Notes: generated by a model not told the origin, from the sequence alone. A DNA stretch of 31,909 nucleotides from DAIPKP01 sp964539095 (GCA_964539095.1 CAZIFL010000036.1:1-31909), one strand, 5' to 3'. Positions 24,395 to 31,700 are shown, counted from the first letter of the stretch. Program-made: numbers and translations.

Positions 24395-24660
24395 GGGGCT
24401 CTTGCACTCAAAAGCTTTCGAAGAGCAGGATTTTCCCCCACGGGAGCTTGTAGGGCCAGTTCAAAAGCCGCATACTCCTCTTGGTTGAGAAAAAACAATC
24501 TTCGATCCAGCAAGACATGCTCTGCCTCCCGACAAGCCGCCTCGAGCATGAAATCAGAACGGGTCTTCTTTTGTACCGCCGCAGCCCTGTCGATCAAATT
24601 CCTCTGGGAGTGCAAGGCTCGAAGATTGATGGAAGCCTCTCGAATCTCCGTATTCTTCAT
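24382..24660 (-). CDS. DUF1778 ribbon-helix-helix antitoxin (TacA-like)
   Basis: This 92-residue antitoxin begins with the ribbon strand REASINLRAL and the helices of DUF1778 (IDRAAAVQKKTRSDFMLEAACREAEHVL). It ends with a segment that should wrap the GNAT toxin (FFLNQEEYAAFELAL). ATG 24660 follows AGGAGG at seven bases. An autoregulatory operator (24677-24695) overlaps the -10 of its promoter. It is the first gene of the pair. Confidence 0.92.
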   Translation of the reverse strand: MKNTEIREASINLRALHSQRNLIDRAAAVQKKTRSDFMLEAACREAEHVLLDRRLFFLNQEEYAAFELALQAPVGENPALRKLLSARAPWEN

Positions 24661-24676
24661 GACGTACCTCCTATTT

Positions 24677-24695
24677 GTATATACGATCAATATAC
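24677..24695 (-). promoter_or_regulatory. Palindromic operator of the DUF1778/GNAT pair
   Basis: GTATAT and ATATAC face each other around a 7-base centre. The site covers the -10 box and ends 16 bases before the antitoxin ATG. This fits ribbon-helix-helix autorepression. Confidence 0.65.
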
Positions 24696-24717
24696 GTTGA
24701 GGTGCGTTCCTTGTCAA
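24689..24717 (-). promoter_or_regulatory. Promoter of the DUF1778/GNAT pair
   Basis: On the minus strand, a perfect TTGACA (24712-24717) is 17 bases from TATATT (24689-24694). It is the best promoter in the island and is overlapped by the operator at 24677-24695. Confidence 0.8.
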
Positions 24718-24870
24718 CACGAATCTGGAATCCATTTTTCCCAAAGATGGTCGTCGTTGATGTGCATGATTCCCTCAATAAACCAGAGCAACCCTACCTT
24801 CTCCTCGTGGCTCCTTCAAGATATGTTCTGCCTTTCAAAGATATGATCTCACAAAAGGCAGACATGTTAA

Positions 24871-24992
24871 CCTGGATTCCCGCCTAATCCTAACGAGGGA
24901 GCCGGGGAAGCCACCGAAAACCCAGAAACAATCGCTCTTTGGAAATTTTTCTCATTACCCAACACCTCGTTATGCGTGACCGGGAATCCAGG
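24871..24992. repeat. Imperfect palindromic (MITE-like) element
   Basis: CCTGGATTCCCG (24871-24882) and CGGGAATCCAGG (24981-24992) are perfect inverted ends. Nested TAACGAGG (24891-24898) and CCTCGTTA (24965-24972) continue the pairing. The roughly 122-bp element lies in the spacer between the antitoxin promoter and the AbiEii gene. The surrounding 24745-25087 holds no recognisable gene. Confidence 0.6.
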
Positions 24993-25087
24993 ATGTTAAG
25001 ATCGGAAGAGGAATCAGGAAGTTCGTGACAAGCAGAATACAGAACATGGGAACTTGGCTGGCAAACACCGGATGAAAGTCTGCCTGT

Positions 25088-25990
25088 TCAAGCCCACGGG
25101 CCGGGAGCTATCCAGTTTACGAAAATTGGCCTTCCAGAAGCAAGGCCCCTGATGATAGGCGACAAAAAGCTGTCTACTGAAGCTACGATTTCCCTGAAAG
25201 AAACCGGAACGTGATTCTCCCCAAGTCTTTTCCTGAACGCCGCCCACTGAGTTTGTTTGGCTTCGATAAAGAAATCCGTGAATGCCTCTATCTCCAGAGG
25301 CATTTCCGTGTTGCGTCGTTCAAAAGTCAGACGAAGGGCTTCAAGCAGTTGTGTACCATCAAAATTAAACTGCCTGGACAGCAACCAGATGTCATAGAAA
25401 TCCTTCATCCGGCTGTTGAGTGTCCCCAGCTTGACCATTGCTTCAAGTTTTTCCGCAATAGAGCTTTCACGACTATAACAGAACAACCTGGGCGCTGGGA
25501 AATTGAGCATAGTTGGAAATTCTGATTTTTCAGGCTCTGGATAAACCGCATCTCCAAAGCCGATGTCAATCTGCATAGTAATTTTTGCCGTTCCTAATGC
25601 GCCCAAGAATCGAACCCTGATCCCTTCGTAATCAGCATCTTCGGTAATCCGCTCAGTCTGAATAGAATCAGGATCGAAAGCAAGTCCATCGTTTTCGACA
25701 TTCACAGTCAAAATATCTTGAATCTGTGCGACCATGCGGGCTTCCTCGTTACTTGTTTTTCCCAGCATATCAATATCCATGGTGGGACGAACCTCCGGTG
25801 ATCCCCAGACCCTCAACATGAGGGCTCCTTTGAGAATGAATTGATCGGCATAAACCGACTGGGATAGCCGGTAGAGGAATCTCTCCATGGCGTAGTATTG
25901 GAGCAACTCGTTAAATGGCCTCTGGTCACTCCTGGCACGATTAAGAAGGCGTTGCCGAATGGAGGCAGGCATGTTTTTAGGAGAGGTCAT
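25088..25990 (-). CDS. abiEii: AbiEii-type nucleotidyltransferase toxin
   Basis: This 300-residue nucleotidyltransferase toxin is the partner of AbiEi. The active-site region reads FILKGALMLRVWGSPEVRPTMDIDML, of which the KGALML and RPTMDIDM parts give the family signature. RESSIAEKLEAMVKLG and SRMKDFYDIWLLSR are typical of the C-terminal half. The annotated start is ATG 25990, overlapping the antitoxin stop as ATGA, with GGAGG upstream. Known members add nucleotides to tRNA and give abortive phage resistance in some hosts. The gene looks intact and is AT-richer than its metabolic neighbours, consistent with transfer. Confidence 0.9.
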   Translation of the reverse strand: MTSPKNMPASIRQRLLNRARSDQRPFNELLQYYAMERFLYRLSQSVYADQFILKGALMLRVWGSPEVRPTMDIDMLGKTSNEEARMVAQIQDILTVNVENDGLAFDPDSIQTERITEDADYEGIRVRFLGALGTAKITMQIDIGFGDAVYPEPEKSEFPTMLNFPAPRLFCYSRESSIAEKLEAMVKLGTLNSRMKDFYDIWLLSRQFNFDGTQLLEALRLTFERRNTEMPLEIEAFTDFFIEAKQTQWAAFRKRLGENHVPVSFREIVASVDSFLSPIIRGLASGRPIFVNWIAPGPWA

Positions 25991-26580
25991 AGAGTCGCCT
26001 CCAGATAGGGTTGCATCACTCTTGCGACCCGGCAAATCCTGGCATATCGAAGCAGTTCGCTGGGACGAAACTTCTTTCGCACCTTGTAGAGTTTCAGTGC
26101 TTCCAGCACCACGTCCATTCCAATTTTGTTACGGAATTTAAAGCAGTCCGCCAGAGTTTTTTCAAGGCTGTAAACCTTAAGGGCTACTCCATCAATCGAA
26201 TGTTCTTCAATACCTGAGGTATATGCCTCATTTGAGAATCTGTGGGCTTGGATGGGAGGATGGTCGAGGGAAGGTATCCGAGAGTCTCTTGAAACTGCCA
26301 CGGAAACAATATGCGGAATCTGGGTTGTGATCTCATGGTAGGCCAGTGCAGAGACAAGACAGATGATGGCGTTTGGAAAGCGAAGGCTCACCGTCACCAG
26401 ATCGGGATTGCTGATCGGAGGCAGATTCACCAGCCGATAGACACCTCTACTCACTGGCTCAATGACGCCCTTATCCCTGAGCGAATACAACATGTAGCGC
26501 GTGATGCCCTGCTTTATAGCCTCGCTCATTCGAAGCTGACCACCGTGCTTACGGAAAATTTCTTCGGGTTGTTCTTTCAT
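25987..26580 (-). CDS. abiEi: AbiEi-type antitoxin and repressor
   Basis: This 197-residue protein has an N-terminal winged helix (EEIFRKHGGQLRMSEAIKQG, then YSLRDKGVIEPVSRGVYRL) and a C-terminal AbiEi-type domain containing YSLEKTLADCFKFRNKIG. Such proteins repress the operon and neutralise the nucleotidyltransferase in trans (type IV). ATG 26580 follows GGAGG at five bases. The ATGA overlap with abiEii indicates translational coupling. A 7-bp inverted repeat at 26589-26636 is a possible operator. Confidence 0.9.
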   Translation of the reverse strand: MKEQPEEIFRKHGGQLRMSEAIKQGITRYMLYSLRDKGVIEPVSRGVYRLVNLPPISNPDLVTVSLRFPNAIICLVSALAYHEITTQIPHIVSVAVSRDSRIPSLDHPPIQAHRFSNEAYTSGIEEHSIDGVALKVYSLEKTLADCFKFRNKIGMDVVLEALKLYKVRKKFRPSELLRYARICRVARVMQPYLEATL

Positions 26581-26588
26581 TGCAACCT

Positions 26589-26636
26589 CCAGACAAAATG
26601 TTTCCAGTTATTTATAAGTGGCAATAGTATGTCTGG
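26589..26636 (-). promoter_or_regulatory. Candidate AbiEi operator
   Basis: CCAGACA (26589-26595) and TGTCTGG (26630-26636) are perfect inverted half-sites flanking an AT-rich stretch with TATAAAT on the minus strand. They lie directly upstream of abiEi. AbiEi proteins are known to bind inverted repeats at their own promoter. Confidence 0.4.
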
Positions 26637-26780
26637 AATCGACCAGAAAAGCAAGGGGAATTTGCCTGCGCAAAAAACGGTGCGGCACTCTGGAGAGCTT
26701 CTATCCCCTGGATTCTTTGAACACAAGGAGATTATCCCTATAGTGGACCCCGAAAAGGTTTCCCCGTGAGTTGGTTTGGT
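26637..26780. other. Spacer with no recognised gene
   Basis: This stretch separates the abiE promoter region from repeat copy 2. I see no ribosome-binding site or protein-like ORF. It contains GCGCAAAAAACGG, which reads as a T-run on the minus strand but lacks a convincing stem. Confidence 0.5.
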
Positions 26781-26944
26781 CTTCTCGTCATGTTTGCGGG
26801 CCTCTTCTTTCTTCCGGGGGGAAGGCTGCAGGAGCTTCCCGTTTACGGCAAGCTCCGGAGGATGATCACGAGGCATGACGCCCCATGGCTCTTAAGGATA
26901 CACCATGGTTATGCAAATATGCTTCACATTTCTTGGGGCTTTTT
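26781..26944. repeat. ~160-bp direct repeat, copy 2
   Basis: This copy is about 92% identical to copy 1 (23659-23821), in the same orientation and about 3.1 kb away. Its right end coincides with the stop codon of the orphan hicB (TAA at 26943-26945). Like copy 1, it carries the CCATGG pair and the GCCCCA...TGGGGC-TTTTT structure on the plus strand. Confidence 0.85.
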
Positions 26945-27359
26945 AGCGTCGAACTTCTTCCATGCCAAGCTGCTCTTTAATGGCGTGCTGAAGCAGGGCG
27001 GAGTAATTCAGTTTTGCATGATCCGCCTGACTTTTCAACCAGAAGGGAATAGTGGTGGTTACCTTGGTTGCCCTGTTCTCTCTGGCATGACGGAAGGGAG
27101 GCATGAAGACATCCACCGATACGACATATTCGTCTTCCGGAAGGTTTTTCGTAAGGCTCTGGTGAGAGGACGGCTCGGGGATGGGTTCTCCTTCTTTTTC
27201 ACTATCCCACAGGTAGAGCGCAAGGGCCTCTCTGGCGCATCTAATTGCCTGAGCTTCCGTATCCGCACAGGTAACGCAGCCGAGGAGATCGGGAAATTCT
27301 ACGGCGTACCCGTCTTCATCGTGCGTAAAAATGGCGGGAAAAATATAGGTGTCCTGCAT
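26943..27359 (-). CDS. Orphan HicB-like antitoxin
   Basis: This 138-residue protein has the HicB core FPAIFTHDEDGYAVEFPDLLGC, whose central part is diagnostic, followed by ADTEAQAIRCAREALALYL. The C-terminal segment TTTIPFWLKSQADHAKLNYSALLQHAI parallels the DNA-binding tail of the HicB at 22521. ATG 27359 has GGAGG eight bases upstream. No hicA adjoins it: the 3' side is repeat copy 2 and the 5' side is the niacin transporter. It may be a solitary antitoxin, or its toxin may have been lost. Confidence 0.85.
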   Translation of the reverse strand: MQDTYIFPAIFTHDEDGYAVEFPDLLGCVTCADTEAQAIRCAREALALYLWDSEKEGEPIPEPSSHQSLTKNLPEDEYVVSVDVFMPPFRHARENRATKVTTTIPFWLKSQADHAKLNYSALLQHAIKEQLGMEEVRR

Positions 27360-27384
27360 AAAGCGCACCTCCCTGTAAAGTATT

Positions 27385-27405
27385 GCGGGGCTACTTGGGC
27401 CCCGC
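27385..27405 (-). terminator. Hairpin between niaP and the orphan hicB
   Basis: GCGGGGC (27385-27391) pairs perfectly with GCCCCGC (27399-27405) around seven bases. It lies 53 bases after the transporter stop. T-content after the stem on the minus strand is modest (GCAATACTTT), so it is at best a weak terminator. A palindrome-like ACGTATATATGTACGT lies beside it at 27419-27434. Confidence 0.4.
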
Positions 27406-27458
27406 CTGCTTCCGTAACACGTATATATGTACGTTTCAAAGGAGGTCTGAGAAAGAGG

Positions 27459-28724
27459 CTACCCTATAGAACGCTGGCGGGTCTCCTCTCCCCAGAAGAA
27501 GACCACTGCGGCAGCGGCGAGGGAGAGCACGCAAACCAGTGTAAGCACCCCGGTAACGCCTCCGTAGCCATCGAGCATCCATCCGGTGATGACCGGGGCT
27601 CCCATCCCCGCCAGCCGGGCAGAGGCCCCGGAAAGCCCCGAAGCGCTCCCCCGAAGCGAGGTAGGGTAGAGTTCCGGCGTATAGGCGTAGACCACTCCCC
27701 AGGCACCGAGGCAGAAGAGCCCCACTGCAAGGGCGGCGGCGAGAAATCCCCCGGAGCTGGTAACCCCCATGAAAAAGAGGGAGGCCCCCCCGGTGCCGGC
27801 GAAGAAAAAGGCGAGAGAGCGCACCCGCCCCCAGCGCTCCACCAGCCACGCCGCAAGAAGATATCCCGGAATCTGAATGGCCATGACGAAGAGGGTGAAC
27901 CATCGGGCCTTTACCACCCCTATGCCGGAGGAGGCAAAGATTTTCGGTAGCCAGAGAAAGAGGGCGTAGTAGCCGAAGGAGACCACAGCCCAGGCGAAGA
28001 GAAGCACTAGGGTTTTACGCAAAAATTCCTTTCGGAAGAGATCCATCCAGGGGTGGGAGGGAAGGGCCTCCATGACGGCGGGGGCCTGACCGTACCGATC
28101 CTGAAGGGCCTTTTGCTTTCCCTTGGCAAAGAGATACCGGGGGCTTTCGGGGCCGAACCAGAGAGGGAGCGCCACCAGGCCGAGAAGCACCGGAAAGGCT
28201 AAAACCCCCCGCCACCCCCAGAAGGAGAGCACCCCCACCGCCCAGAAAGCCATCCCCAGGGAGCCGAAGGCCCAGCACATTTCGAGAAAGACGAGAATCC
28301 TCCCCCGGTTAGCCCGCCGGGTAAAGTCACAGAGATAGGCGAAGAGTACCGGCCCGAGACCGCCGTAGGAGACTCCCGCCGCCATGCGCCATAATCCCAG
28401 GCTCTCGGGAGTTTTTGCAACCGTGCAGGCCGCACCTGCAAAACCTCCTAAAAGAACGAGAAGAATCCCCACAAAACGCCGCCCCCAGCGATCTGCCATC
28501 CACCCCCCGAGAAGGGCCCCCAGAAGCATGCCGAAGAAGGTTTTGCTCGCCACAGCTCCCCCCTGGGCTCCTGAAAGCCCCCACTCCTCCATAATGCCCG
28601 GAAGAGTAAAGGAGAGAGCCATAACCCCTGAGGCCACAAAGCTCCACCCAAGGCCAGCTATAAGAAGAGCCCGAAACCAATCCTTCTCTGCCGCCACGTC
28701 CTCGATAAAACGATCCATATCCAT
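27459..28724 (-). CDS. niaP: MFS transporter, probable niacin permease (NiaP-like)
   Basis: This is a 421-residue inner-membrane transporter with about 12 transmembrane segments. It has the sugar-porter-type MFS signatures ADRWGRR (loop 2-3), PESPRYL (loop 6-7) and VERWGRV (second half). MFS alone would not give the substrate. The assignment rests on the gene directly upstream, which encodes the niacin repressor NiaR, 41 bases away on the same strand. NiaP imports nicotinate in organisms where NiaR controls it. The ribosome-binding site GGAGG lies 14 bases from ATG 28724, farther than usual, and no better start is visible. Confidence 0.78.
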   Translation of the reverse strand: MDMDRFIEDVAAEKDWFRALLIAGLGWSFVASGVMALSFTLPGIMEEWGLSGAQGGAVASKTFFGMLLGALLGGWMADRWGRRFVGILLVLLGGFAGAACTVAKTPESLGLWRMAAGVSYGGLGPVLFAYLCDFTRRANRGRILVFLEMCWAFGSLGMAFWAVGVLSFWGWRGVLAFPVLLGLVALPLWFGPESPRYLFAKGKQKALQDRYGQAPAVMEALPSHPWMDLFRKEFLRKTLVLLFAWAVVSFGYYALFLWLPKIFASSGIGVVKARWFTLFVMAIQIPGYLLAAWLVERWGRVRSLAFFFAGTGGASLFFMGVTSSGGFLAAALAVGLFCLGAWGVVYAYTPELYPTSLRGSASGLSGASARLAGMGAPVITGWMLDGYGGVTGVLTLVCVLSLAAAAVVFFWGEETRQRSIG

Positions 28725-28765
28725 AATGTATCCAAATACCTCCCCTCAAAGACCCCCCAAAGGAG

Positions 28766-29275
28766 TCAGACCAGCAGATACCCTTTCTCACCAAGTGCCT
28801 TCTCAATGGCATCAAGAGCCTCTTCGCTCTGGGCCTCCACCGTATGAAGATGCACCCCTCCGGAGAGCACCAGAAGAGGCTCCGCCCCTGCGGTTTTGAG
28901 AAGCCCCACGAAACGGAGCACATCCTCCCGGCTTGCTACGTCGATATTCCCCCGGATCTCTCCGTAGAGGGGATGCTCCACCAGCACATCCAGCACCCGC
29001 CCCCCTCGTGAGACGATGGCAAGAAGCTCCTCCGCCACCTCCTCCCGAGAATGAGAGAGAGCGAAGAGCCTACACCTCCGAGGCTCCTCCTTACGCAAAA
29101 GATACCCCCGTGGAGTAGCCTCCAGCGGAACCCCCCGGCTCCGCAGCAACGCTACATCCTGCACGATGGCCTGGCGGCTTACGCCGAAATGCTCCGCAAG
29201 ATCTCTTCCCTGAAGCGCTCCGGAAGCTTCTGTAAAAAGCCTCTCCAGAGCCTGTAATCGCGTGTTTCGCTCCAT
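28766..29275 (-). CDS. niaR: NAD/niacin-responsive transcriptional repressor
   Basis: This 169-residue repressor has an N-terminal winged helix (LQGRDLAEHFGVSRQAIVQD and LEATPRGYLL) and a C-terminal 3H domain with its conserved histidines: VLVEHPLYGEI and SGGVHLHTVEA. NiaR binds nicotinate and represses NAD synthesis or niacin uptake genes. ATG 29275 is chosen because AGGAGGG lies just upstream. The longer reading to 29593 lacks protein-like character. Its own promoter (29311-29339) carries a near-palindrome at the predicted transcription start, suggesting autoregulation together with niaP. Confidence 0.92.
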   Translation of the reverse strand: MERNTRLQALERLFTEASGALQGRDLAEHFGVSRQAIVQDVALLRSRGVPLEATPRGYLLRKEEPRRCRLFALSHSREEVAEELLAIVSRGGRVLDVLVEHPLYGEIRGNIDVASREDVLRFVGLLKTAGAEPLLVLSGGVHLHTVEAQSEEALDAIEKALGEKGYLLV

Positions 29276-29288
29276 AAGATCCCTCCTG

Positions 29289-29302
29289 CTAGTTGCAGCT
29301 AG
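29289..29302 (-). promoter_or_regulatory. Candidate NiaR operator
   Basis: CTAGTTGCAGCTAG is a near-palindrome lying between the -10 box and the ribosome-binding site of niaR, at about +1 to +15. It differs from NiaR sites I remember, so the assignment rests on position only. Confidence 0.35.
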
Positions 29303-29310
29303 TTTCAGGC

Positions 29311-29339
29311 AGAATACTCTGCTTTGTCGAAAAAGGCAA
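29311..29339 (-). promoter_or_regulatory. Promoter of niaR-niaP
   Basis: On the minus strand, TTGCCT (29334-29339) and TATTCT (29311-29316) are 17 bases apart, with each box matching four of six consensus positions. Confidence 0.5.
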
Positions 29340-29455
29340 TTCCCTATAGAAAAAGAGACGAGAAAAGTTTCTAAACGTGAAAGATATGCTATTCTTGGGG
29401 GAGAAGAATGGGCAGAGGAAATATACCTTTTTACGAAGAAATACGGGGGAAAAGA

Positions 29456-30475
29456 ATGAGCGAAAAGAGCACTCCGCAGGAGAAAGAAGTTCTCGTGGTT
29501 CTTCGGGGAATTTTGCGTATACAGCGTAACACCAACGAACGGGTGGAAGGGATGTTTTTTCTCATTACGGGGAAGAACTCCTACTACAACCATGCCATGC
29601 GTTTTTACCAGCAGAAGACTCCCGAAGCGCCGGGAATCCCCGCTCTGGGGAAGATGGAGCTTTTCCCCTTTCTCGACAGAATTTTAGAAGATCCGGATGC
29701 AAGAGAAAACGACTCTCCCTTTATCCGGAATCTCCGATCCAACCTCGAATATGTCCTCACGCGATTCTTTACCCCCAAAGATATTGATGCTGCGTCGAAT
29801 GATCTTGAGGGAGGACGCAAGAATACCGCTATGAATCTGACAAACTACCTGGAGAATAACTACGGGGTGGAGACCTCGGTAGACGTGCTCTTCGAGAGAA
29901 AGGAGAGGGGGCTTCTTAAACGGTATCTGGCCCCCCCCCTTCCTCCTCTTCCGGGGGAAGAGAAAAAGACTCCTCCCAAGGAAACTCCTGTTGCAGCAGA
30001 GGCTTCTGCCGTAGCAGAAACTGCTACTGGGGCAGAAGCTCCTCGGGAGGTGGCTCCTCTCTCCTGCTCGCTCCTCATTGATCCCATTCAGGGGGTGGCT
30101 GCAACCTCCCTTGCCAAGGGGTGGCGCCTTGCGGTGGCGTTTCCCGAGAACAGCGGCCCCCTGGCTTTCGGGGTGACCCCTCCCCCAGGCTCTCCGGGAA
30201 ACCCCTTGCCCGCCACCGTTACCCATGTACACCCCCTGGAAGACGGAAGTTATGTTATCCAGCTTCTTCTGGATGGAGAGCCTCCCGCACCGGCAGAGGC
30301 ATCCCTGGAGGGAAACTACAAGGTGCGTGTCTGGAAGGATGCTTCACCGTCTCGCCATACGGCAAATCCCTCTCCGGGGGAGACGATTCCCCCGAGCGAA
30401 AAGGCTCTTTTCTACATCGCCATCACCATCGCTCTGGCGGCGGTACTGGGGCTTGGGTATTACTTCTTCTCCTGA
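29456..30475 (+). CDS. Unrecognised tail-anchored protein
   Basis: I do not recognise this 339-residue protein. The first ~170 residues look globular and helical, with VLRGILRIQRNTNERVEGMFFLITG at the start. A Pro/Ala/Glu-rich linker (about 173-205) follows, then a beta-rich-looking region (SLAKGWRLAVAFP, THVHPLEDGSYVIQLLLDG, YKVRVWKD). The last 23 residues are a single hydrophobic helix ending FFS, so the protein is probably anchored in the inner membrane by its C terminus and faces the cytoplasm. ATG 29456 is preferred; ATG 29408 has an almost identical upstream GGGGGAGAAGA but would lie only a few bases from a possible -10 at 29390. It is divergent from niaR. Confidence 0.8.
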   Translation: MSEKSTPQEKEVLVVLRGILRIQRNTNERVEGMFFLITGKNSYYNHAMRFYQQKTPEAPGIPALGKMELFPFLDRILEDPDARENDSPFIRNLRSNLEYVLTRFFTPKDIDAASNDLEGGRKNTAMNLTNYLENNYGVETSVDVLFERKERGLLKRYLAPPLPPLPGEEKKTPPKETPVAAEASAVAETATGAEAPREVAPLSCSLLIDPIQGVAATSLAKGWRLAVAFPENSGPLAFGVTPPPGSPGNPLPATVTHVHPLEDGSYVIQLLLDGEPPAPAEASLEGNYKVRVWKDASPSRHTANPSPGETIPPSEKALFYIAITIALAAVLGLGYYFFS

Positions 30476-30526
30476 TCTTCCGCTTTTCACAGCGTTTCAG
30501 GCTTCGCCTTTCCTGAAGAGAAACCA

Positions 30527-30564
30527 GCAAGCCCCCGGAAGATGCGCATCTTCCGGGGGCTTGC
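30527..30564. terminator. Perfect 38-nt palindrome between convergent genes
   Basis: GCAAGCCCCCGGAAGATGC is followed by its exact reverse complement, giving a stem of up to 18 bp with almost no loop. It lies between the convergent tail-anchored and His-rich protein genes and probably serves as a bidirectional terminator, although neither side has a strong T-run. Confidence 0.7.
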
Positions 30565-30582
30565 TACAGTCCTTTGAATGGG

Positions 30583-30882
30583 CTATTCGTGGGCGTGACC
30601 GTGGCTATGCCCGTGCTCTCCCCCATCATTGAGAGCGCGCTCCTCCGCCTCCCGCATGGTGCGGTAGAGGTTGCCGATCACCACTCGTTTGCTCTCCAGA
30701 GCGTGGATCAGGGCATGTTTCACCTCGGCATCCTCAATCATGTGCCAGTGCGCCATGAGATCCCCCATGGATGTCAGCTCCTGCACCAGACTGTCCCGGA
30801 CGAGTTCTGCGATGCCAATGGGGGCATCCACATGGGCATGTACATGCCCCTCTCCGTTATCGGGAGTAATAATTCTGCACAT
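30583..30882 (-). CDS. Small histidine-rich protein, probable metal binder
   Basis: This 99-residue protein matches no family I know. It has HVHAHVD near residue 13, a helical middle containing HWHMIEDAEVKHALIHALES, and the tail GGEHGHSHGHAHE. There are about 13 histidines and a single Cys at position 2, which suggests nickel, zinc or cobalt binding or storage. There is no signal peptide, so it should be cytoplasmic. ATG 30882 follows AAAGGAGG at eight bases. The gene is divergent from the LUD protein gene. Confidence 0.78.
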   Translation of the reverse strand: MCRIITPDNGEGHVHAHVDAPIGIAELVRDSLVQELTSMGDLMAHWHMIEDAEVKHALIHALESKRVVIGNLYRTMREAEERALNDGGEHGHSHGHAHE

Positions 30883-31037
30883 ATGCCATTCCTCCTTTGC
30901 AAGGGCTTTGCAAGGGCTCCTCTTTTTGAGACAATGAAACCCCTTGAGGATTCTACTCCAACAGGGAGAGATTTCAAAGGGGATGCGATAAAAAACATAT
31001 TTCCAAATCACATAACCACATTCAAGGAGGGTATACA

Positions 31038-31700
31038 ATGTCTCAAAAAGCGGGATGGAACGAACATCGGAAGGCTCATGCCCGGATTCTCGGGGCCCAG
31101 GTGGCGGCGGAGTGCTCTAAGAAGGGGTTTCAGGCGGTCTATGCGGATTCTTCTGAGGAGGCCCTTGAAAAGGTGCTCTCTCTCATTCCCGAGGAGGTTG
31201 CCGTAGGGATCTCGGGAAGCGTGTCGGTTCGGGAGATCGGAGCGGTGGAGGCTCTCGAAAAACGAGGCAATCCGGTGGTGCAGCACTGGGATCCGAGCCT
31301 CAAGACGGTGGAAGAGAAAAAAGCACGGCTTCTGGAAGAGGTCTCCTGTACGGTACATCTTACGGGGACAAATGCCATTACCCAGGATGGGATGCTGGTG
31401 AATATCGACGGCACGGGAAACCGCACCGCCGCCATGTCCTGGGGACCGGGAAAGATCATCTTCGTGGTGGGGATCAACAAGATCTGCCCGGATCTGGAGA
31501 GTGCCATCCGGCGGGTGCGGGATGTGGCGACCCCTCCCAACGCCCTGCGACTGGGGATAGAGACTCCCTGCGCCAAGACGGGGCACTGCATGAACTGCAA
31601 CAGCCCTCAGCGGGTATGCCGAGCGCTTCTGATTCTGGAGCGGGCCACCATGGGGAGAGAATCTCATGTGATTATCGTGGGCGAGTCGCTGGGATACTAA
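31038..31700 (+). CDS. LUD-domain protein (LutC/YkgG-like)
   Basis: This 220-residue protein has a LUD (DUF162) domain. Diagnostic segments are VAVGISGSVSVREIGAVEAL, TGTNAITQDGMLVNIDGTGN and KIIFVVGINKI. A cysteine cluster near the C terminus (CAKTGHCMNCNSPQRVC) may bind metal or an Fe-S cluster. Related LutC proteins belong to the lactate oxidation complex, but no lutA or lutB lies nearby and stand-alone LUD proteins are common in anaerobes. Its substrate is therefore open. ATG follows CAAGGAGGG at seven bases. Confidence 0.9.
   Translation: MSQKAGWNEHRKAHARILGAQVAAECSKKGFQAVYADSSEEALEKVLSLIPEEVAVGISGSVSVREIGAVEALEKRGNPVVQHWDPSLKTVEEKKARLLEEVSCTVHLTGTNAITQDGMLVNIDGTGNRTAAMSWGPGKIIFVVGINKICPDLESAIRRVRDVATPPNALRLGIETPCAKTGHCMNCNSPQRVCRALLILERATMGRESHVIIVGESLGY

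Noticed and set aside
24675..24887. 70-codon plus-strand ORF antisense to the antitoxin promoter
   Set aside because: It has no ribosome-binding site or recognisable family, and it overlaps the well-defined minus-strand promoter and operator.
24999..25010. 12-base match to a common sequencing adapter start (AGATCGGAAGAG)
   Set aside because: The match ends after 12 bases and the sequence continues without a break into the AbiEii gene region, so chance is more likely than contamination.
23659..26944. Integron attC sites or a CRISPR array as an explanation for the two long repeats
   Set aside because: There are only two copies 3 kb apart, with no attC core motif, no integrase and no regular spacers.
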